From assembly GCA_903813345.2 (NCBI GenBank), contig CAIIXF020000004.1, positions 12,608,196 to 12,672,195 on the forward strand: a stretch of 64,000 bases of DNA. The letters run 5' to 3'. This document shows, piece after piece, positions 57,502-64,000 of this stretch. The position numbers and the translations under genes were made by a program. The notes under the pieces were generated by a model that was given only the letters and a program-made list of their open reading frames with translations, ran no database searches and was not told the DNA's origin. Every line of letters starts with the position of its first letter. The first letter of the stretch is position 1. The DNA comes from Owenia fusiformis (Eukaryota; Annelida; Polychaeta; Sabellida; Oweniidae).

Positions 57502-58359
57502 TTAGCAACATAAGAAATTACTAAAACTGCTATTATTTGGCTCAAAACCTCTCAGAATAAGAGATATGTGACGTGAAATGTCTATTGGACGATGGCCCAT
57601 AAGGATCTGATCGGGAGAAAGTAAAAAATAATGCTGAATCAGCATTTTTCTTTTTTTGACTTCAAAATTACGGGTTTTGACGATTATTAGGCACTGTTTG
57701 GCATTAACCATCGGAAAGTTGCCTGAAATGTCATTGTTTATGGGCCTGCGAACTGTCATATAAAATATTGAATATTTTTTGCCATATTTTGCTTGGTAAA
57801 GGATGTATTGTAACATTTTTAGATGTCAGAATTTCTCAGCCTAATTTTTCTGAGAGATGTCAACATATTTGAACGAAATAAATGGCTGAATTTGATTTTT
57901 TAAGGCTACAATTGGGAATAATTTCACGAATGGTATCTAATTAGCCAAAATTAATCTATAATTTTGATTTAAGAAGAAGTTAAACAATAGAAAACCAGTG
58001 AAAATTGACTAATTTAGTCAGCTTTTGGCTAATTTTGCCCAAAAATTGGCCAAATTAATGTGTCATGGTCCAGTGATTTTTGCCAATAAAACACTTTGAT
58101 CATTATAAATAAGTTTACTCGACTCTTTGGAAGCTCAATTTAATAGATCAGAGTTAATGTAACCATTTAAATGTAGAAATGCTGAATTCTCAAGAAAAAA
58201 TTTTGGCCTAAATTCGAACCACCCCAAGGTTAGTTAAGTACCCATAAAATGCCCAATTGTCTATATATCATTCTTAAACTGCAAAAACAATCTTGAAACT
58301 CTTCATTCTTTCATAAAAATATCATTTTTCACCAAAAATCATCGAACCATGGCACTATT
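57502..58359. other. 858-bp core between two identical repeats
   Basis: Unique in the window. It starts tattagc (counting the last base of copy A) and ends ctatta at the junction with copy B, so the word TATTA lies at both inner junctions. No long open frame; it includes 'gctgaatcagc' and several short palindromes. Confidence 0.6.
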
Positions 58360-58830
58360 AGGGATAACTCCACAGATGTCGCTAATGAAAAGGTAGAAGA
58401 CAAAAAATCTAAATTTAAAATCGGGATGATGGTTGATTGAAATCAATATTTATCAGTGCAATCACCAGTGAAAATGTACAGATTTTATATTTTATTTTGT
58501 TTATCTCGTGTGTATATAATTTAACAAAAAGTATGGCGAAATGATTCGGTTCACTTCAAATATTTGACTTTTTGTGACGGTGGTCTTGAGTTTGAAATCT
58601 ATTGAAAATTGTTTAAAATTCGGATAGATGGCGGAAAAAGCAGTCATATCTTTTTTTCTCAATGGGTGTTCTATGCAATTTTTGTTTTGATTTGAAAGGG
58701 GACATATGGAGCTATCCCGTGGTATATGGAGTTATGTACCGAAAATCCTCGTTTTTTCATAATCAATCCAAAGATTTCAATATTTTCACATTGGATTACA
58801 TTACAGCATTTATCTGTGGAATTGTCCCTA
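58360..58830 (+). mobile_element. 471-bp repeat with inverted ends, copy B
   Basis: Identical by eye to copy A (offset 1329 bp). The right flank is TAA, matching the left flank of copy A, so the whole 57031-58830 unit is flanked by TAA on both sides with GGG...CCC ends. That would suit a PIF/Harbinger-type 3-bp duplication; this is inference. Confidence 0.85.
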
Positions 58831-58889
58831 AATAAATCTTGACATTTTTCATGTTTCAATCTCTGCAAATAATTGAGCTAAAGACTTAC

Positions 58890-59300
58890 CATAAAACACA
58901 GGAAAACTGTCACCACAGCTACTCTGTTCTATACTTGCAAACAGGAAATTCAAGTATAGTATACATCCACCTCTGTTTTAGTTTATTCACCGACGCTTTT
59001 AATGCTAAACACCAGCTAAAAATTGCCAGATTTTCTAGAAAATATGACGGCCATGTTGAATATTAAAGAGTTCATCCGGTGCATCATGGGAAATTTGCAA
59101 ACGTAAACAAGTAATTTTCCAAGAAAACTGCTACTATCCAAACAATTTGGCTACCAAATGAAAGAACAAATAGGCATGGTAGTAAATAAAGGCATTATAA
59201 ATGCCTTATATATTTCCAAACGGTATAAAAAGTGTGTTAAACATTAGTCACATGACAGTCATGTGACATTGTTTTGACACGTTTTCATTTATGTAAACAC
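58890..59300 (-). promoter_or_regulatory. Possible first exon and promoter for the minus-strand gene
   Basis: A strong donor TTATG|GTAAGT lies at 58890/58889 on the minus strand. Upstream (to the right) the DNA contains 'gcatcatgggaaa' near 59080, paired E-boxes gtcacatgacagtcatgtgac near 59248-59268, and two in-frame-less ATGs. This would fit a short non-coding first exon about 10 kb upstream of the FNDC3-like exon, but no transcript evidence is available and the donor may be fortuitous. Confidence 0.25.
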
Positions 59301-59720
59301 GATGCAAAACACGGAAAATGTGGTGGGACTTTATAGACTATTCGAGCAATATTAAGTTGCTGATATCCAGTTGGTTTTGACAAAAAAACATTTCAGAGGG
59401 CAATACCCATTCACCTCGAGTCTAGTACTATTAGTGGGATCTATGTGAGGGACGGACCATGGGCGTGATTGGGAGTGTCTCAAAACTCTCAAGGGTTACA
59501 TACAAATTGATCCACTTAAAGTGATGGATAGTCAAGTTTAGGGAACTTTCCACTATGTCTGCCATGTAATCCAAGTTGTTGTCGGATCATCTTTTTTAAT
59601 CATTTATTTTTCTCATTCCCCTACAATCGACCCTGCAACATCAGTTGATATAATCGTTTGTATTATGATAACTAATCGTTTAAAAGCCACAGCAAATTGA
59701 ATAAAAATTTTGTTCGAAGG
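59300..59720. other. No recognisable gene
   Basis: Mixed-composition DNA between the E-box patch and the minisatellite; nothing supported. Confidence 0.4.
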
Positions 59721-60060
59721 GGCTCCATACAATGTGCCCATCCATAATCAGTATAAATTCTCACCAGCAATGCCTTCTCATCAGTATACTCGTCAGTATT
59801 GTAGTATTGGCTCACTTCAATTTTCACCAGTAAAAGTTGACCCCAGCTTGTCTCTTAATCAGTATAGATTCTCACCAGTATGGGCTCACTCCAATGTGTC
59901 CCCTTATCAGTATAGATTCTCACCAGTATGGCCCAATCCAATATGTCCCCTAATGAGAGATTATCACCAGCCTGAGTGGATTCACACCAACGTGTAACAA
60001 CCAACTTCAGTATACATTTTCACAAATATGGACTCATATAATTGTGTCACCTAATAAGTA

Positions 60061-60235
60061 GATTCAAGATTCAAGATTCAAGATTTTATTGTGTTTCAAA
60101 CCAAACACTTGGTTTCCTCACAAAATCAATTACAAGACATTTACATATAATTATACAGTTAAAAAAACAACATGCATTGTTTCACAAATACCATCATACA
60201 ATCTTTCCTTTTTCAAATAGCTCCCGACGCTGATT
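60061..60235 (-). mobile_element. Non-LTR retrotransposon 3' end with (TTCAAGA)n
   Basis: 'agattcaagattcaagattcaagattttattgtgtttcaaa' reads, on the minus strand, as a LINE 3' UTR ending in (AATCTTG)n-type repeats, a widespread animal LINE terminus. Only ~175 bp is present. Clade unassigned. Confidence 0.6.
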
Positions 60236-60500
60236 AAAAAGTTTATTTATAAGTATGAATTCACTCCAATATTGACTCACCAGTCACTCCAATGTGTCCC
60301 CTTATAAGTATACAATCTCACCAGCATGGTCTTACTCCGATGTGTCCACTAATCAATGTAGATTCTCATCATCAGGGCTCAGTACAATGTGTCCCCTAAT
60401 CAGTACAAATCCTTATCAGTATGGGCTCAATCCAATGTGTTCACTAATCAGTCTTAATTTCCACCAGTATGGACTCACTCCAAGGTGTCCCATGAACAGT

Positions 60501-60670
60501 ATCCGGGGTTTCATTAGCAGCAGGCAACAGGCGATTTTCACTGGTTGTTTTCTCAAAATCGCTTGTTGTTTTGGGACTTTTCAACTTTTCCATGTTAAAT
60601 TTATGATATCCATTAATTTTGCGTGTTGTTTTCATTTATTTAGCCTGTTGTGAGAAATTCTCGTGAAACC
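60501..60670. mobile_element. Small GGGTTTCA/TGAAACCC-ended insertion
   Basis: 'ggggtttcattagcagcagg' at the left and 'tctcgtgaaaccc' at the right interrupt the minisatellite. The interior has 'gttgttttc' repeats. Inverted ends are only ~8 bp, so the call is tentative. Confidence 0.4.
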
Positions 60671-61579
60671 CAAGAGTATAGATCCAACCAGTATGACCTC
60701 AATCCAATGTGTCCCCTCAGTAGTATATGTTCACTCCAAAGTGTACACTAATCAGTATAGAATCTCACTTGTATGAACTCAATCTGTTGTGCTCTTTCAT
60801 CAGTATGAATTCTCAACATAATTGCTCACTCCAATGTGTTCCCTAATCAGTATAGATTTTCACCAGTATGGATCCACTCCAATGTATCAACTTATCAGTA
60901 TAAATTCTCATCAGAAGGGCTCACTCCAATGCGTCCCTTCATCATTGATTCTTATTAGTAATGATTCACTCCAATGTGTCCCCTAATCAGTATAAATCGA
61001 CACCAATATGGACTCACTCCAATGTGTTCAGTTATGAATGTAAATGTTCACCAATATGGGCTCACTCAAATGTGTTCACTGATCAGTGTAATTTCTCACC
61101 AGTATGGGCTCACTCAAACGTGTTCACTCTTCAGTGTAAATTCTCACCAGTATGGGCCCATTCCAATGTGTCCACTCATCTTTGCAAATTATCACCAATA
61201 TGGACTCACTCCAATGTGTCTCCTCATCAGTGTAAATCACAGTGCAAATTCTCACCAGTTTGGGTTCACTCCAATGTGTCCACTCATCAGTGCAAATTAT
61301 CACCAGTATGGGCTCACTCCAAAGTGTTCACTGATCAATGTAAATTCTCACCAGTATGGACTTACTCTAACCTGTCTCCTCATCAGTGTAAATTATCACT
61401 AGTATGGGCTCACTCCAACGTGTCCAATAAGCTCACTAGTGTGGCTTCCTTACAATTCTCTGTATAAATCATCACCAGCAATGGCTCATTCCAATCTACT
61501 CCCCAACCAGTATAAATTCTCACCAGTTTATATGCGCTCATTCCAAAGTGTGCCCTAATAAGAGTAAATTCTCAACAGT

Positions 61580-62745
61580 ATAATCAATACATGTTTTCAA
61601 TAATTGAGTTAGGTGGAACAGCGTTATTTAGAAAAATCTGCTAACGGCTGCAGTTTTGGACATTTCAAAACACTAAATAGTTGAGAGGTTATGCTTTGCA
61701 TATATAATCGAAACTGAACCTGTACGTATCACTCGACCATATACAAATTCATGTAGCCTTCTCATATAAATAGCCGTTCAAATCCAGTGTTTGTTTAGAC
61801 TACACCATAGCGTGTAATGATTCTATAGTATGTCATTGATGCGGTTTTATAGCTGGTTTTCTAATACATATTTTAAACGAGCTCGTTTCGTTAGATTTTT
61901 GGCGCTAAATCATGCATGACATACATCATCGTGTTCAGAAAGAATTCAACTGTGCATCGAAATCAAAATTGACAGCAAAGTGTTCAATAGACACGAGTAA
62001 AATGGTTCCCGTTGACCCAACGTCAAATTTCAAAATCTCCCGTTCTAAACCCGAAACTCTGAAGCTGAAAGAGTATCTGAAGTAGACTAAGCGCGCATAA
62101 AACTATGAGCGCTCGATACATTCCTTTGTTAATTTTTGTACTTTGCGTTCACGGTTACGTTGCGAAAAACATCGTTAGCTTAACCTCTCCACTGTCATCC
62201 GCCAACGGACGTACATAGTTTAAACATGTTAAGTAATGTTTATGTTTATATTCATTCTACTTCAAAATATTCACCCCAGGCTGCGACGGACCTCCTACGT
62301 CTGTCCACCCAATCGGAGTGAATCCATAAAAACAAATATTTAAGGCCTCCCCGTGAGAGGTTGTAAACTCTTTCGCCGGTTTTCCAGAACCGCAACGCTG
62401 CTCCGCCTAATTCAATAATTGAAAATTTGTATCGACCCTGTGTCACTACCAATAAACTAATTTGTATGAAACGCATGCAGGTTCAAGCAAACTAACTGCC
62501 CTGTCTCGTATTAAAGTTTGAGCATCCAACTCATCTTATCATAAAATCAAGAGACAACGGTAAGAAAATTTTTGATCAACCCTTGTATGTCTGGTCTTAG
62601 TGAGGTCGCACAGTTCGATATATCTATTTTTATAAGTTAAAGACATCCGTAATGTTATTGTATTAATAAATCACTTTTTGATGTGAACCAACTCACTGCA
62701 ACTGCAATACCGTGTACTCATCAATTCTCTCACTGCGTATGAGCA
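61580..62745. other. No gene called; CG-richer patch 62040-62480
   Basis: 62040-62200 and 62260-62420 have more CG dinucleotides than the average here ('aagcgcgcataaaac', 'ccaacggacgtac', 'ctgcgacggacctcctacg'). An open minus frame (62252-62476) has no recognised domain. Could be a promoter or a decayed repeat. Confidence 0.3.
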
Positions 62746-62748
62746 AAG

Positions 62749-63259
62749 CACTGGTTAACCACTCGATTACGCTGGAACCGTTTCGGTAACAAAATGTCGG
62801 AATGTCGAAGGCACGTTTTTTCTTTTTCTTATTTCACACGTTGTAGGCAGAATTCCCACGACATTTTTATCACAAAAGTACGTGTATCAATATCATATGA
62901 TTAAGAAAATGTACACATTTGCGAAGAAATAGTTCAGAAGACAACGGAATCGTTGATTTAATCCCACACTTAAGTCACCGAAACGGTATTTCGAAAAACA
63001 GTTAAGATCTGCACTTTTAACCCTTACCGTTTATGTAACTTAAGTGAGGAATTAAATCGACGATTCTGTTGTCTTCTGAGTTATTTTTCGCAAACATGTA
63101 CCTTTTATAAAACATATGATACTGATACACGTTTGTGAGAAAAAATGTCGTGGGGATTCTGCTTACAACGAGTGAAATAAGCAAAAAAGAAAAATCGTAC
63201 CTTCGACGTTCCGACATTTTGTTACCGAAACGGTAATCGAGCGGATCACCAGTGGAAAG
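62749..63259. mobile_element. Long foldback element, ~235-bp arms, 35-bp loop
   Basis: The left arm (62749-62988), starting gcactggttaaccactcgat, and the right arm (63024-63259), ending atcgagcggatcaccagtg, are inverted copies. Matching blocks are spread all along the arms: 'gtttcggtaacaaaatgtcgg', 'cagaattcccacgacattttt', 'agaagacaacggaatcgttgattta'. The spacer is 62989-63023. Arms differ by about 15-20% and small indels. A single transcript would form a long hairpin. Transposon class unknown; no clear duplication. Confidence 0.85.
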
Positions 63260-64000
63260 AAATCAAATATAATTTAAAACGACTTGCCGTAAGTTATAAA
63301 GTAAAAAACGTGCAAAATAGATGTCACGGTTGTCGTTCAGACTAAAAACCTGAAAAACGCCTTCGATCGCATGTCCACATTGCGCGATACATGTGCTCCA
63401 AAAACATGAATTGTGAACCAGATTTTCTTGTTTTAAGACCCATGTTTACATTTGAAAGAATAGTACATGTAGTAGTAAAGAGAGGAGTTGAGAGTAGGTT
63501 TCTAAAAACTGTTTTCATACATTATGTTTACTTTCATCATTGTAACACAAATGCCTACATGTACCTAATACGCGGATCCAGGATTTTATGCCAGAGGGGA
63601 GGGGGGCTAATATATCCCATATAGTGGAAATGCAATAAAATGACTTTGCATATGCACGGGGGTAAAGCAGACCCGATGATGCAATGAGCTTGCTCGGCGG
63701 TATCATGACTGTGTAACGGGTCTTAATGTATAAGTGTGCTCGGTGGTAGGTTCAAACAACGCGGATCCTCAAAGCATGTGCTCATGGTATATTCGTGTTT
63801 TAACACCCGTGATATGAATGATTTGTTTATTTTTATTTTTACTATTGAAATGGCCATATGCCCCTTAAAACTGTACTTGGTATTGGATAAAGCAGTTATG
63901 TACGGTCGTTTTGGATATCGGGTTCATCCCTCGTGAGATATGCACATCTACCATCGTTTGAAAGATGGCGCTAATTTGTATTTCCCAATTTCATCAACCG
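63260..64000. other. No recognisable gene
   Basis: A poly-G patch near 63596-63606 is preceded by 'acgcggatccaggattttatgcc', distantly like the CAGGCCCGTAGCC family. Short open frames are not convincing. Confidence 0.4.

Larger units (their letters stand above)
59725..61580 (+). repeat. 48-bp minisatellite, >25 degenerate units
   Basis: The unit 'caccagtatgggctcactcc...aatgtgtccactcatcagtgtaaattct' has a period of 48 bp. The core at 60960-61440 is regular; the left part is diverged and interrupted by a LINE tail (60061-60235) and a GGGTTTCA element (60501-60670). Two plus frames are open through the core (168 and 142 codons) because the unit lacks stops in two frames; not taken as genes. Confidence 0.9.

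Noticed and set aside
57031-58830. LTR retrotransposon or provirus (identical direct repeats)
   Set aside because: Repeats lack TG...CA ends, there is no primer binding site or polypurine tract, and the 858-bp core has no gag or pol frame.
60961-61467. Cys/His-rich 168-codon frame resembling a zinc-finger array
   Set aside because: The repeat period is 16 residues, not the 28 of C2H2 fingers; a second frame is also open, and the array degrades smoothly into non-coding repeat.

Overview
This window looks like a stretch of animal (metazoan) nuclear DNA, AT-rich, with very low gene density and a heavy load of small repeats. There are no bacterial operons or ribosome binding sites. The two convincing protein-coding pieces end in canonical 5' splice sites. 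The mix of MITEs, piggyBac-, hAT-, Mutator-, pogo- and Harbinger-like elements, one non-LTR retrotransposon remnant, many minisatellites and frequent 'tacatgta' words suggests a marine invertebrate (mollusc, brachiopod or similar). I cannot name the species from sequence alone.

Genes: the minus strand carries what I read as the 5' part of one gene. An exon at 48530-49016 encodes a serine/threonine-rich N-terminus ending in a VNPGETFSVR segment very like the N-terminal motif of the FNDC3A/FNDC3B family (fibronectin type III domain containing 3). It ends in a perfect GTAAGT donor in phase 1. A second coding exon at 6067-6841 (minus) encodes a low-complexity Asn/Gly/Tyr/Gln/Pro-rich protein and also ends at a GTAAG donor in phase 1. 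It is either an alternative first exon of the same gene or an unrelated gene start. The fibronectin domains would lie beyond the left edge. A possible non-coding first exon with an E-box-rich promoter is seen near 58.9-59.3 kb (weak).

Region by region: 1-5.6 kb is a satellite followed by MITEs, including a piggyBac-type element with TTAA sites (3772-4465). 6-7.6 kb is the NGY-repeat exon and its upstream DNA. 9-33 kb is a field of nested MITEs and tandem arrays, with a 5'-truncated non-LTR reverse transcriptase at 29.9-31.2 kb. 33-47 kb is mostly unique intron-like DNA with scattered repeats. 47.5-49 kb holds a promoter-like patch and the FNDC3-like exon. 49-55 kb has a tRNA-like Pol III unit, a second TTAA element and large minisatellites. 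56.8-58.8 kb has two identical 471-bp copies with inverted ends around an 858-bp core. 59.7-61.6 kb is a 48-bp minisatellite. 62.7-63.3 kb is a long foldback (hairpin) repeat.

The strongest new observation is how well transposon target-site duplications can be read by eye. A 350-380 bp family carries CRE, CCAAT and TATA-like motifs and has exact 9-bp duplications at all four full copies. A second, tiny family (80-361 bp) also has exact 9-bp duplications at three copies. A poly-G-rich CAGGCCCGTAGCC family has exact 5-bp duplications at four copies. No CRISPR array, viral genome or toxin gene was seen.
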